Part shown: positions 8,498 through 17,486 of the stretch, one piece after another
How the letters are laid out: each line of letters starts with the position of its first letter
Numbering within the stretch: position 1 is the first letter of the stretch
DNA from: Spirochaetia bacterium
GTDB taxonomy: Bacteria > Spirochaetota > Spirochaetia > CADAEX01
Assembly: GCA_024402405.1 (NCBI GenBank)
Contig: JAKSTW010000005.1
Coordinates: 1-62,368, forward strand
DNA length: 62,368 nt
Direction: 5' to 3'
Translations under genes and position numbers: made by a program
The notes under the pieces: model-generated
What the model was told of the DNA's origin: nothing
The model's database searches: none
Seen by the model: the letters and a program-made list of their open reading frames with translations, nothing else

Positions 8498-9823
8498 ATG
8501 AGCAATATTGAAAGGAACGCTGTTGCTGTATTGGGATGCGGTACAGTCGGTGGCGGCACTGCAAAGATTCTTGTTGAGGACTGCGAATTCTTGCGTCAGA
8601 GGACCAATGTCCCTGTACGTCTTAAATATATAGTTGATGTTAATTTTACCCATGCCAGGGCTTTGGGACTCCCTGAGGAACTTTATGAGAAAGATCTTGA
8701 TAAGGTTCTGGCTGATCCTGAGGTCGGTGTTGTTGTGGAACTCATCGGAGGAACTACACTGGCCCGCACTTTTATCTGCAAGGCTCTTAAAGCCGGTAAA
8801 AATGTGGTCACTGCCAACAAGGCTCTTCTTGCTCATTATGGTGCCGAACTGTTTGCCCTGGCCAGAGAGAATGGTGTGGTCATAGGATTTGAGGCCAGCT
8901 GCGGTGGCGGTATTCCTATTATCCGTGCTCTTTATGACGGACTTATCGCCAATCGGAATGAGGCTATTTATGGCATTGTCAACGGTACCTGCAACTATAT
9001 CCTCACTCAGATGACACATGATGGCAAAAGTTATGCTGAGGCGCTGGCAGAAGCTCAGACTCAGGGACTGGCAGAAGCCAATCCTACACTTGATGTGTCA
9101 GGTCTTGATTCTGCCCACAAACTGGCTATCATGAGCTCACTTGCGTTCGGAAAATATGTGGAGCTCTCTGCGATTCCGGTGATCGGAATCGATACTCTTG
9201 AGCTTATGGATGTCTCCGCCGGACAGGATCTCGGTTATACCATCAAACTCATGGCAATGGCCAGAAAATATGATGACGGTAAGATATCAACCATGGTATG
9301 TCCTGTTTTCATTGATAAGAATCATCCGCTTGCCTGGGTTTCAGGATCATTCAATGCTGTCAGCGTGTATGGCCATGCTGTCGGACACACTATGTATTAT
9401 GGAAGAGGTGCAGGAAGTTCACCTACAGCTTCAGCTGTCACATCTGATATAATGTCTATTCTTACCGGTGCTTTCCAAAAATATTTCAACACTTTGCCTA
9501 TCTGGGCAGACAGAATTGAAAAGGCTGATATGCTGGAGCCAAGCAAAGCTGAAGAAAAATTTTATATAAGAATAAATGTCATTGATAAACCTGGTGTTCT
9601 GGCTAATGTCACTGCTATTTTTGCAAAACATGACATAAGTATTGCAAGCATGGTGCAGAAAAATAACGGAAAGGATGATAATTCTATTCCTATCGTCATC
9701 ATCACACACCTGGCGAAAGAAGGCGATGTGGCAGATGCGCTCCAGGAGCTGAATCTTCTCCCTGAGCTGAATGGTAACAGTGTCTGCATACGTATAATGG
9801 AAGAGTATAAGGAAAATATTTAA
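8498..9823 (+). CDS. hom: Homoserine dehydrogenase
   Basis: Reduces aspartate-semialdehyde to homoserine with NAD(P)H, on the way to threonine and methionine. The N-terminal nucleotide-binding fold has the motif LGCGTVGGGT (residues 13-22). The catalytic domain shows VVTANKALLA, FEASCGGGIPII and VNGTCNYILT. A C-terminal ACT domain (about 355-440, RINVIDKPGVLANV) suggests threonine feedback control. Length 441 aa is normal for the monofunctional ACT type. AAAGGA lies before the ATG. It is the first gene of an operon with the acyl-CoA synthetase and glycosyltransferase. Confidence 0.95.
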   Translation: MSNIERNAVAVLGCGTVGGGTAKILVEDCEFLRQRTNVPVRLKYIVDVNFTHARALGLPEELYEKDLDKVLADPEVGVVVELIGGTTLARTFICKALKAGKNVVTANKALLAHYGAELFALARENGVVIGFEASCGGGIPIIRALYDGLIANRNEAIYGIVNGTCNYILTQMTHDGKSYAEALAEAQTQGLAEANPTLDVSGLDSAHKLAIMSSLAFGKYVELSAIPVIGIDTLELMDVSAGQDLGYTIKLMAMARKYDDGKISTMVCPVFIDKNHPLAWVSGSFNAVSVYGHAVGHTMYYGRGAGSSPTASAVTSDIMSILTGAFQKYFNTLPIWADRIEKADMLEPSKAEEKFYIRINVIDKPGVLANVTAIFAKHDISIASMVQKNNGKDDNSIPIVIITHLAKEGDVADALQELNLLPELNGNSVCIRIMEEYKENI

Positions 9824-9832
9824 GGTAAAATA

Positions 9833-11734
9833 ATGACAGTCACTCAAAGAATAAAAGCTGTATGCCTGAAATATCCGAAGAGAAAGGCACTGCAGATAAA
9901 AGATGGCAAAGGAATTTTTCAGCCTTTTTCTTATGAGGAATTTTATAAGGAAATTTCTGCTTTAGGTGCATTTCTTGTTACCTGGGGTCTTAAAAGAGGG
10001 GACCATGTAGGAATCATCTCTGATAACCGCAAGGAATGGATCATCACTGACCTGGCTGTTATGGGTATTGGCGGTGTTGATATACCGCGTGGTTCTGATT
10101 CCACGGATCAGGAGATCTGTTATATTCTTTCTCACAGCGAGTCAAAAGTTGTCTTCCTGGAGAATTATAAGAAGGCTGCGGTAATTGCGACAAATCTGTC
10201 TCAGCTTCCGTCCCTTGAAGCTGTGGTGATCTTCAATTCTGTTTCTGATGATGATGTGGCTTCTCTGGAAAAACTTGGAATCAAGGTTCTGAGATATTCC
10301 GATATGGTGGCTGAGGGATTCAGACTTCTGAACAAAAATGACAGGATATTTGAAGATGAGCTGGATAAAGGCTCAGATAAAGATCTTGCCACGATTATTT
10401 ATACTTCCGGAACCACAGGAACACCAAAGGGAGTTATGCTGACCCATGAGAGTTTCATCTATCAGATAGACAGGATCAAGAAAAGTTATCTTATTGTCAA
10501 TCCTGGTGCCACTCTTCTTTCGATGCTTCCGGTATGGCATGCTTATGAGAGGACCATTGAGTACATAGTATTCTTCTCAGGTGCCAATGTAGCTTATTCA
10601 CAGCCTATAGGATCAGTGCTGCTCAATGATATACAGAAGACTCACGCTGATTGGATGACTTCCGTGCCTCGCATCTGGGATGGGATCAGAAGTGCTGTTG
10701 TCCGTTCAATAAATAAATCCAGCAAGATCAAGAAGACAGTTTTTTATTTCTTTCTGGGTGTCGGAATATGGTATAAAAAGATGTCCTCTTATATAAGAGG
10801 AACAGTTCCGCAGTTCCACAAAAGAAACCGTGTGGTGGATTTCTGTATAGGTATAATTCCGTTTGTGATCCTTTTTCCTTTCAACCTTCTTGGAAACGTT
10901 CTGGTATTCAGAAAGTTCAAGAAGATCCTTGGCGGTAATTTTACAGCCGGAATTTCTGGCGGTGGAAGTCTTTCCAGCTCAACAAGACAGTTTTTCTGTG
11001 GTATAGGTATAAAGATCCTTGAGGGATACGGACTGACAGAGACCGGACCTGTCCTTTCTGTATGCAAGCAGAAACGTCCTGTTTATGGTACTGTGGGTCC
11101 TATTCTGCAGGATACTGAGTTCAAGATCGTAGACAAGGATGGTAATGCACTTTCTCATGGAGAGAAAGGTATCCTGTGGGTCAGAAGTCCTCAGGTCATG
11201 CTTGGATATTACAAGAATGAAGAGGCTACAGCCAAGGTCATGCAGGATGGCTGGCTGAATACCGGTGATATTGTCATGTCCACCATAAACAATGAGATCA
11301 AGATCGTTGGCCGTGCAAAGGAGACGATCGTTCTCCGCGGCGGTGAGAATATCGAGCCTGTTCCTATTGAGAATGCCTGCCTGCAGTCTGACTATGTGGA
11401 TCAGATCATGGTTCTGGGACAGGATCAGAAGTTCATAGCAGCTCTTATTGTCCCTGATTATAAATATCTGGAGGAAAGATCCAAAGAACTGGGAATCGCA
11501 TATATGGATATGGAGGATCTGGTCAATAATCCTCAGATCTATAGCCTGGTCTACGGAAATATCTCTGAGATAGTCAGCAAGAAGAACGGTTTCAAGAATT
11601 ATGAGAAAATTTTCCGCATCAAGCTTCTGGCTAAACCGTTTAAAGTTGGTGATGAGCTTACAAACTCATTGAAAGTCAAGCGTGATGTGGTTATGAAGAA
11701 ATATAAGTCCGATATAGCCAAACTTTTCAAATAA
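9833..11734 (+). CDS. Long-chain acyl-CoA synthetase (AMP-binding family)
   Basis: Activates fatty acids to acyl-CoA through an acyl-adenylate, at the inner face of the membrane. The P-loop motif IIYTSGTTGTPKGVMLTH lies near residue 188, YGLTETGP near 400 and the hinge GWLNTGD near 475. At 633 aa it is of the long bacterial/eukaryotic type with an insert carrying a hydrophobic stretch (about 325-365), which may anchor it to the membrane. It starts 9 bases after hom and ends by sharing one base with the glycosyltransferase start. Spirochaetes usually import host lipids, and this enzyme would feed them into phospholipid synthesis (inference). Confidence 0.9.
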   Translation: MTVTQRIKAVCLKYPKRKALQIKDGKGIFQPFSYEEFYKEISALGAFLVTWGLKRGDHVGIISDNRKEWIITDLAVMGIGGVDIPRGSDSTDQEICYILSHSESKVVFLENYKKAAVIATNLSQLPSLEAVVIFNSVSDDDVASLEKLGIKVLRYSDMVAEGFRLLNKNDRIFEDELDKGSDKDLATIIYTSGTTGTPKGVMLTHESFIYQIDRIKKSYLIVNPGATLLSMLPVWHAYERTIEYIVFFSGANVAYSQPIGSVLLNDIQKTHADWMTSVPRIWDGIRSAVVRSINKSSKIKKTVFYFFLGVGIWYKKMSSYIRGTVPQFHKRNRVVDFCIGIIPFVILFPFNLLGNVLVFRKFKKILGGNFTAGISGGGSLSSSTRQFFCGIGIKILEGYGLTETGPVLSVCKQKRPVYGTVGPILQDTEFKIVDKDGNALSHGEKGILWVRSPQVMLGYYKNEEATAKVMQDGWLNTGDIVMSTINNEIKIVGRAKETIVLRGGENIEPVPIENACLQSDYVDQIMVLGQDQKFIAALIVPDYKYLEERSKELGIAYMDMEDLVNNPQIYSLVYGNISEIVSKKNGFKNYEKIFRIKLLAKPFKVGDELTNSLKVKRDVVMKKYKSDIAKLFK

Positions 11735-12858
11735 TGACAGTACTTCTGATATATTGTCTGGTGATGCTGGCTGTCCATTTTGTGGTGGTGGCCGGTATTA
11801 TCCGTGCCTGCCGTATGAGCCGCAGAATGTGTGATGACAGCGGAAATGCGGCTTTTAAGGTGTCTGTCATCATACCTGCCAGAAACGAAGAAAAAAATCT
11901 GCCCATGCTGTTCAAAAGTCTGGAGCACAATATGGATCCGGATCTGGAGATAATCCTTGCTGATGACCGCTCTACTGACCTGACACTGAGAATGATGCAG
12001 TTCTTTGCCTCCATGCATCCTAATGTCAAGGTGATATCAAACACAGAGGAGCCTGGCACTGATATGAATCCAAAGCATCATATGCTGGCACTGGCAGAAA
12101 AGGCTGCCACAGGAGATATCCTCATGTTCACTGATGCTGACTGCATAATTCCGCAGGACTGGGTTCCTAATGTATGCAGGTATTTTCAGAATCCGAATGT
12201 GGGTCTGGTTTTCTCCACTGTGGTGACAGTGCCTGGAAACAGCTTCCTGGAAAAATATCAGACTTATGATCATCTGCTCCGTTTTTTCTATACAGTTGGT
12301 GCTGTAGGACTGGGGAATCCTTCAGGAGGGTTTGGCAACAATCTGGCTGTGCGCAGGGCTGCACTGGCTGATGTGGGAGGATTTGAAGGAATAGGTTTCT
12401 CACTGACTGAGGATGCCCAGCTGATAGCTTCTGTAAGGAACACAGGAAAATGGCAGATCGCTGTGTCTCCGTTCAGGGAGACCATGGTATATGCCCAGCC
12501 CCAGAAGCGCTACAGTGATGTGCTGAAACAGGAGACACGCTGGAGTGCCGGTGCACTGTATGGCCGGGATAAGATGACTGGCATCATGTATTCTTTCATG
12601 CTGATGTTCACTGTGGCTGGAACTGTCGGACTGCTGGGCTCTATGTTCGATCCTATGGGACTGGGATGTTTCACTATCCTTATCTGGGGTATGGGACTGG
12701 TGGCTCTGACAGGATCATATTATGCCAAGTTTGATAATTATTTCAGGGCATTCATAATACCATGCACATGTCTTGGCGGTGTGTTTTACTGCATCACTTT
12801 TCTGGCTGCTTTTTTCGTACGCACGGTGAAATGGAAGGGAACAGCCATAAAAAAATGA
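11734..12858 (+). CDS. Membrane-bound family 2 glycosyltransferase
   Basis: A 374-aa protein with an N-terminal membrane anchor (about 3-24), a GT-A glycosyltransferase domain and three C-terminal membrane segments (about 285-370). Visible motifs are VSVIIPARNEEKNLP, DDRSTD, TDADC (the metal-binding DxD equivalent), a TEDAQL segment for the acceptor base and RWSAG in place of the processive QxxRW. The architecture fits transfer of a sugar from a nucleotide donor to a lipid or carotenoid-type acceptor at the membrane. Its start codon overlaps the stop of the acyl-CoA synthetase (TAATG), so the two are translated together; joint work on glycolipids is an inference. Confidence 0.85.
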   Translation: MTVLLIYCLVMLAVHFVVVAGIIRACRMSRRMCDDSGNAAFKVSVIIPARNEEKNLPMLFKSLEHNMDPDLEIILADDRSTDLTLRMMQFFASMHPNVKVISNTEEPGTDMNPKHHMLALAEKAATGDILMFTDADCIIPQDWVPNVCRYFQNPNVGLVFSTVVTVPGNSFLEKYQTYDHLLRFFYTVGAVGLGNPSGGFGNNLAVRRAALADVGGFEGIGFSLTEDAQLIASVRNTGKWQIAVSPFRETMVYAQPQKRYSDVLKQETRWSAGALYGRDKMTGIMYSFMLMFTVAGTVGLLGSMFDPMGLGCFTILIWGMGLVALTGSYYAKFDNYFRAFIIPCTCLGGVFYCITFLAAFFVRTVKWKGTAIKK

Positions 12859-12866
12859 GAAAATTG

Positions 12867-12895
12867 TTGACTTCATTGTATTGAATTTTTATATT
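12867..12895 (+). promoter_or_regulatory. Promoter of the exchanger gene
   Basis: TTGACT (12867-12872), 17 bases, TATATT (12890-12895). Confidence 0.7.
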
Positions 12896-12924
12896 AACTT
12901 TATCTGAAGTAGGAGAATCTGTTG

Positions 12925-13881
12925 ATGATTTGGTTGAAATTTGCTGTTACAGCTCTTGTTGTAGTATTTTTTTGTATCAATCTGTCAAAGTACGCTGATG
13001 AGCTGGCTGAGGCAAAAAATATTGGAAAAGGCTTTGTAGGATTTGTCCTCCTTGGGTTCATCACCTCTATCCCTGAGCTGATTTCCACTGTTTCCAGTAC
13101 TGCTTATCTGGATAACCCCATCATGGGAACTGCCAATATCATAGGAAGCGCCAATGCCAATATGTTCATATTGTTTGTATCGCTTCTCACAGCAGCCACA
13201 CTTCGGAGGGATGACGGCCAGATAGACGTAGAAAGCACGACCTCCTTGAGTTTCTGTTTCATCATAACAGCTGTGTTTATTCTGGCTGAATTCCTTTCTG
13301 GCAGACCTATTTATGGAAAATCAATTTTTGTCTATATAATTGTCGCAGCATTCATTCTCAGTATCGTAGCGCTGTACAAGTCTAATGATGCTCCGGATGT
13401 TCCGGATCACGAGCTGCAGCATCTGGGATTCTTCTTCTATTTGAAGCTGATCTTCTTTGCATGCGGTCTTATGGTCTCAAGTTTCATGCTTTCCATAGTT
13501 GTGGACACGATCAGCAGGGAGACCGAACTGGGCAGTGCTGCCGCAGGTGCTATCTGTCTGGCCTGGGCAACATCGCTTCCTGAGCTGGTAGTCACCATCA
13601 CATCTGTGTTCAGAGGTGCTGTGGAGATGGGAATCGGAAATATTCTGGGAAGCAACATATTCAACATGTTCATACTGGCTGTGGCAGAGTGCTGCTCTAC
13701 CAGCCATATAACTGTGTTCCAGCGTGATGATGGCCTCATGATTTTCGGAGTTCTCCAGATAATACTTCTTGGACTCATGCTGTTCCTTATCACTGAGAAG
13801 AAATTGCTCAGGATCGGGAAAATCGCAGTCATTCCGGTGTTCTCCATTGCCCTTTATTTTATAGGAATATCTCTGCTGTAA
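12925..13881 (+). CDS. Calcium/sodium exchanger-family membrane protein (CaCA, YrbG type)
   Basis: A 318-aa protein with about ten membrane segments and two copies of the alpha-repeat that forms the ion site: first GFITSIPELISTVSS with GSANANMF, second WATSLPELVVTITS with GNILGSNIFNMF. The conserved Glu in each repeat (PEL) is the cation ligand. The family exchanges Ca2+ for Na+ or H+; the ion here is not proven. An AGGAG lies 9 bases before the ATG at 12925; a TTG at 12922 is also possible. The next gene begins four bases after its stop. Confidence 0.88.
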   Translation: MIWLKFAVTALVVVFFCINLSKYADELAEAKNIGKGFVGFVLLGFITSIPELISTVSSTAYLDNPIMGTANIIGSANANMFILFVSLLTAATLRRDDGQIDVESTTSLSFCFIITAVFILAEFLSGRPIYGKSIFVYIIVAAFILSIVALYKSNDAPDVPDHELQHLGFFFYLKLIFFACGLMVSSFMLSIVVDTISRETELGSAAAGAICLAWATSLPELVVTITSVFRGAVEMGIGNILGSNIFNMFILAVAECCSTSHITVFQRDDGLMIFGVLQIILLGLMLFLITEKKLLRIGKIAVIPVFSIALYFIGISLL

Positions 13882-13884
13882 AGT

Positions 13885-15273
13885 ATGCTGCTGTTTTATG
13901 CCACACTTGATATAAACAGTAAAATGACACCTGATGCATTCATCAGTATGGTGCTGGAGTGGAACAGGAGCCACAAGTATAGTGACAATGTGATTCCTGG
14001 CATAGAGTGGCATGGCGAGAGAAATATCCGTTATGGGAATGAGAGGCTGTCACTGACATTCCAGGAGTACAGCCGGAAAAATATAATCGCAGTACGTTAT
14101 GAGAAGATCTTTGAGAATGAAGTGATCTGGAATTCAGATTATATAATGAATTTCAATGAGATGCATCTGGCCGTTCAACTTTATCGAAGCTATCAGGATG
14201 ATATTCCTGTCATGGACAGGGAATTTTCCACACCTTATTTTATATCAATGCTGATAGAGAATGGATATGTCGATGATGATGGGATCCTTCCGGTACTGCG
14301 TGACCCTATTATTGTTGATGATGATAATGTGCAGATGCTGGCGGATCTGATGAACGGAAAGGTCAGTTTTCATCTGCCTGTTATTTATATTTCCAGGACT
14401 GCGGATGATCTGTGTCCTGTTGCTGCTGACTGGCTGGCCAGCCGACTGAAAGGTGTGGCTCATGTACTTCTGGAAAGTGATATGCGGCTGCATGACCGGC
14501 TGGAAGAACTGTGCGGAAGTGAGAATGTGCAGCATGGCGCTGTGGATATATACTATCCTAACCAAAGCAGAATTCATCTGCACTTGCAGTATCAGCGGCA
14601 TGATGGGGAAGCATCAGTCCTTCAGGATAAGATCGAGAAGGAGATGATCCGGTACAGTATATCACAGAAGATCGATGCGCTGTACACATGGCAGGGTGTG
14701 AACAATGCTGTGCTTCTTGAGAAACTTGATGGGCAGAGAGAGGCTGATGAGCTGATACAGTCCTTTGATGACGAGGTGCAGAAGCTGAAACAGCAGATAT
14801 TGGATCTCACCAGAGCCAATGAGTCGCTGAACTATGAGAACTACGGGCTCAGAAATAAACTGAATGCTTCTGATTCTGTGCCTATGCTGTTTTTTGGCAG
14901 TGAGGAAGAGTTTTTTCAGGGAGAGATCCGTGATATTGTGCTCTCCGGACTGGATGATCGGCTGAAGGCAACCCCAGAGGGTAGCCGGCGGTATCATGTG
15001 CTGAAAGATATTCTGTCTGCCAACAGGTATGAACATATATTGGATGAGCGTCAGAAAATGGTGCGCAAATGTCTGAATGCCTATGACGGACTGTCCGGTA
15101 CCATGAGGCAGGACCTGAAGGATCTGGGTATGGAGATAACTGATGAGGGACGTCATTACAAGATACGTTACTTCGGGGATCCGCGCTACTGGGTCACCAT
15201 GGCCAAGACTCCCAGTGACAGCCAGCGTGGCGACATGAACCTGATAGCCAAGATAATCAAGACAATGCTGTAA
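13885..15273 (+). CDS. Unrecognised 462-aa protein with a central coiled coil
   Basis: I do not recognise a characterised family. Three parts can be seen: an N-terminal domain (1-270) rich in aromatic and acidic residues with WHGERNIRYG and YEKIFENEVIW; a strongly heptad-like segment (about 284-327, with DEVQKLKQQILDL); and a C-terminal domain (about 330-462) that looks like a helical DNA- or ligand-binding module ending in a basic stretch. There is no signal peptide or membrane segment, so it is cytoplasmic. It starts four bases after the exchanger stop and has no clear ribosome site, so it may be translated by coupling. It resembles in style the lone accessory proteins of defence or conflict systems, but no partner gene is present. 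Confidence 0.6.
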   Translation: MLLFYATLDINSKMTPDAFISMVLEWNRSHKYSDNVIPGIEWHGERNIRYGNERLSLTFQEYSRKNIIAVRYEKIFENEVIWNSDYIMNFNEMHLAVQLYRSYQDDIPVMDREFSTPYFISMLIENGYVDDDGILPVLRDPIIVDDDNVQMLADLMNGKVSFHLPVIYISRTADDLCPVAADWLASRLKGVAHVLLESDMRLHDRLEELCGSENVQHGAVDIYYPNQSRIHLHLQYQRHDGEASVLQDKIEKEMIRYSISQKIDALYTWQGVNNAVLLEKLDGQREADELIQSFDDEVQKLKQQILDLTRANESLNYENYGLRNKLNASDSVPMLFFGSEEEFFQGEIRDIVLSGLDDRLKATPEGSRRYHVLKDILSANRYEHILDERQKMVRKCLNAYDGLSGTMRQDLKDLGMEITDEGRHYKIRYFGDPRYWVTMAKTPSDSQRGDMNLIAKIIKTML

Positions 15274-15360
15274 AAGATAAAAAATCTCAAATGGTGTAGC
15301 ATTATTTGCTACAGGTGCAGTGCTAAACTTTATGCAAATCTGACTTGAAAGAGGTTGTGA

Positions 15361-15546
15361 ATGATGATTAAAGTTTTAGAACTGCTGATATCTGCTGTCA
15401 TTTTCTTTGCCATCGTATTTTTTTCTATTTTTTTTAAGGACTTGTGTCTCAGATGCGAGGAGTATAATTCTATTTTATGCGGTCTGCTGACTGTCGTGAT
15501 TACGCTTGCAGCTACCGGTGGAATCTACACTTTGATTTTCGGATAA
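15361..15546 (+). CDS. Small membrane protein (61 aa)
   Basis: GAGG lies eight bases before ATG 15361. The product has two hydrophobic segments (about 6-26 and 37-58) separated by a short basic and cysteine-containing loop (KDLCLRCEEY). No family recognised. Codon use resembles that of the neighbours, which supports a real gene. A GTAGC-GCTAC hairpin lies upstream at 15296-15312. Confidence 0.5.
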   Translation: MMIKVLELLISAVIFFAIVFFSIFFKDLCLRCEEYNSILCGLLTVVITLAATGGIYTLIFG

Positions 15547-15603
15547 CTCAATGAATATTATTTGTGCTATCAGTAAGAAGTCTGTTATACATACAAAATG
15601 CTC

Positions 15604-16590
15604 TCAGCACTGGCTCATGAAATCCCGGAGAATGCCCAGATATTCCTCGGCCTTGGTGCAGAACACTATGCGGTTCCTTATCTCCGCAGAGCCTGGAAGT
15701 CCCTTGGTATAACAGCACAGGTGCTTCTTCATCTCCTTGCATGCCATCTCTGCTCCGATGTATTTCACTGAGCGGCGGAAATGTTCCATGGCATTCTCCA
15801 GCTTCTGCTTCTGCAGTATTTTTGTGTATTCTCCTGTTGTCAGCAATTCCCGTGAGTATCGGAAGATCTCAGGATATCCTACTGCACCTCTGGCTATCAT
15901 GACACCATCACATCCTGTAGTTTCCAGAACTTCCTTCACTGCCTCCGGTGAGAACATATCTCCTGATGCTATGACAGGAATATGCACATGCTCTTTCAAT
16001 TTCTTTATCAGAGTCCAGTCCGCATTGCCGGCATAATCCTGACTGCGTGTGCGTGGGTGCAGTGTCACTGCCGCCGCGCCTGCCTGCTGTGCCGCATCTG
16101 CTGCCTCCAGAAAATTCAGGCTGTTCTTATCCCAGCCGGAGCGTATCTTAACTGTTACAGGCACATCTGTGCGCTCAGTCAGTGCCTTCACTATGCTGTG
16201 CAGCTTTTCAGGATCTCTGCCTAACGCAGCACCGCAGCCTGATTTCAGCACCTTGGGTACAGGACATCCGCAGTTTATGTCTATGACTGATGGATCCTGC
16301 TCCAGCACCTGTGGGAGGGCCTTCACTGCGGTTTCCGGGTTGGAGACAAAGATCTGGATGGCATAGAATTTCTCTTCATCTGCTTTCCGCATCATGCCCA
16401 TGGTTCTGGCACTGTCCCTGGACAATGCCTCGCAGGAGACCATCTCTGTGTATCCCATGTCTGAGCCCCACAGCGCTGCAAATCCACGCCAGGCCGCATC
16501 TGTATAACCAGCCATTGGAGCCAGAAACAGATTGCCAGGTATGGTCACTTTGTCTGAGAATTTAAACGGATGATACAGATTCTGAGTCAT
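15604..16590 (-). CDS. tRNA-dihydrouridine synthase (DusB/NifR3 type)
   Basis: An FMN enzyme that reduces uridine to dihydrouridine in the D-loop of tRNA. Motifs: LAPMAGYTD (residues 23-31), the catalytic region DINCGCPVPKV with Cys109, KIRSGWD, TLHPRTRSQ, and GCDGVMIARGA for phosphate binding. The 328-aa length fits. The ATG at 16590 overlaps the tatD stop codon (TGATG); a GTG one codon earlier is an alternative. It forms a two-gene operon with tatD. Confidence 0.93.
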   Translation of the reverse strand: MTQNLYHPFKFSDKVTIPGNLFLAPMAGYTDAAWRGFAALWGSDMGYTEMVSCEALSRDSARTMGMMRKADEEKFYAIQIFVSNPETAVKALPQVLEQDPSVIDINCGCPVPKVLKSGCGAALGRDPEKLHSIVKALTERTDVPVTVKIRSGWDKNSLNFLEAADAAQQAGAAAVTLHPRTRSQDYAGNADWTLIKKLKEHVHIPVIASGDMFSPEAVKEVLETTGCDGVMIARGAVGYPEIFRYSRELLTTGEYTKILQKQKLENAMEHFRRSVKYIGAEMACKEMKKHLCCYTKGLPGSAEIRNRIVFCTKAEEYLGILRDFMSQC

Positions 16591-17363
16591 CACTCTTTGA
16601 TATTGAACAGTCTCAGGCTGTTGCTGTAGAGGATATCTGCCAGTTCCTCAGGATCCATGCCGCGCATGTCAGCCAGGAATTCCAATGTGGAATGTATATA
16701 TGCAGGCATATTTCTCTTGCCTTTGTATTCTGCCGGAACCATGAACGGAGCCTCTGACTCTATCACCATGTTTTCCAGCGGCATCTTCATGGCTGTCTCA
16801 TGGAGATTACGGGCATTTTTGTATGTGACATTTCCTGCGAAAGATATGAACATGTTCATGTCCAGCGCTTTCTTTGCGAAATCCCATCCTTCTGAGAAGC
16901 AGTGGAGGACGCCGCCTTTGCGCGGAAGCTTGTGCTGCAGTATCTCCAGCACATCTTTTCCAGCCTCCCTGTTGTGTATGATGACAGGCAGATCCAGCTG
17001 CTGTGCCAGTTCCAGCTGTCTTATGAAAAGTGCGATCTGGGAGTCCTTGTCTCCGAATTTCTTATAATAATCCAGGCCTGTCTCTCCGATCGCCACAACT
17101 CTCTCAAGCTTTGCATATTCAATTATCTTTGATTCCCAGTTTCTGCCCTGATGGACTACCTCAGATGGGGAGATGCCGACTCCATGATATATGCCTGTTG
17201 CTGTCCGAAGATTCTCATAAACTGTGGCAAAATCGTGGAGGCTGTTGCATATACTGATGATATGCTCCACTTTTTCCTGCTTTGCTTCCCTGATAGTTAT
17301 AAGCTCCTGTATAGGGTCTTCATATATAAGACCGATGTGTGCGTGAGTATCAAAAAATTTCAT
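16590..17363 (-). CDS. TatD-family metal-dependent DNase
   Basis: A cytoplasmic TIM-barrel hydrolase of 257 aa. Metal ligands are visible: FDTHAHIG at the N-terminus (two His), AIGETGLDYY (Glu), VIIHNREAG (His), GGVLHCFSEG (His) and a final ESEAPF in place of the usual TDxP, so the last metal ligand Asp is replaced by Glu. TatD proteins act in 3'-5' DNA repair and quality control. Its own promoter lies back-to-back with that of the M23 peptidase gene. Confidence 0.9.
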   Translation of the reverse strand: MKFFDTHAHIGLIYEDPIQELITIREAKQEKVEHIISICNSLHDFATVYENLRTATGIYHGVGISPSEVVHQGRNWESKIIEYAKLERVVAIGETGLDYYKKFGDKDSQIALFIRQLELAQQLDLPVIIHNREAGKDVLEILQHKLPRKGGVLHCFSEGWDFAKKALDMNMFISFAGNVTYKNARNLHETAMKMPLENMVIESEAPFMVPAEYKGKRNMPAYIHSTLEFLADMRGMDPEELADILYSNSLRLFNIKE

Positions 17364-17400
17364 ATGGCACCTGAATTAATAATTGATAATTGTTTCTATT

Positions 17401-17429
17401 ATAATAACATGAGAATATCCAGAGGTCAA
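17401..17429 (-). promoter_or_regulatory. Promoter of tatD-dus
   Basis: On the minus strand TTGACC (17429-17424), 17 bases, TATTAT (17406-17401). Confidence 0.65.
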
Positions 17430-17436
17430 CATTTAT

Positions 17437-17465
17437 TTGACAAAAGTGATATGCGATGTTATATT
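17437..17465 (+). promoter_or_regulatory. Promoter of the M23-bactofilin operon
   Basis: A consensus TTGACA (17437-17442), 17 bases, TATATT (17460-17465). Confidence 0.8.
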
Positions 17466-17486
17466 TTCAGTCAGTAGGAGCAGAAA

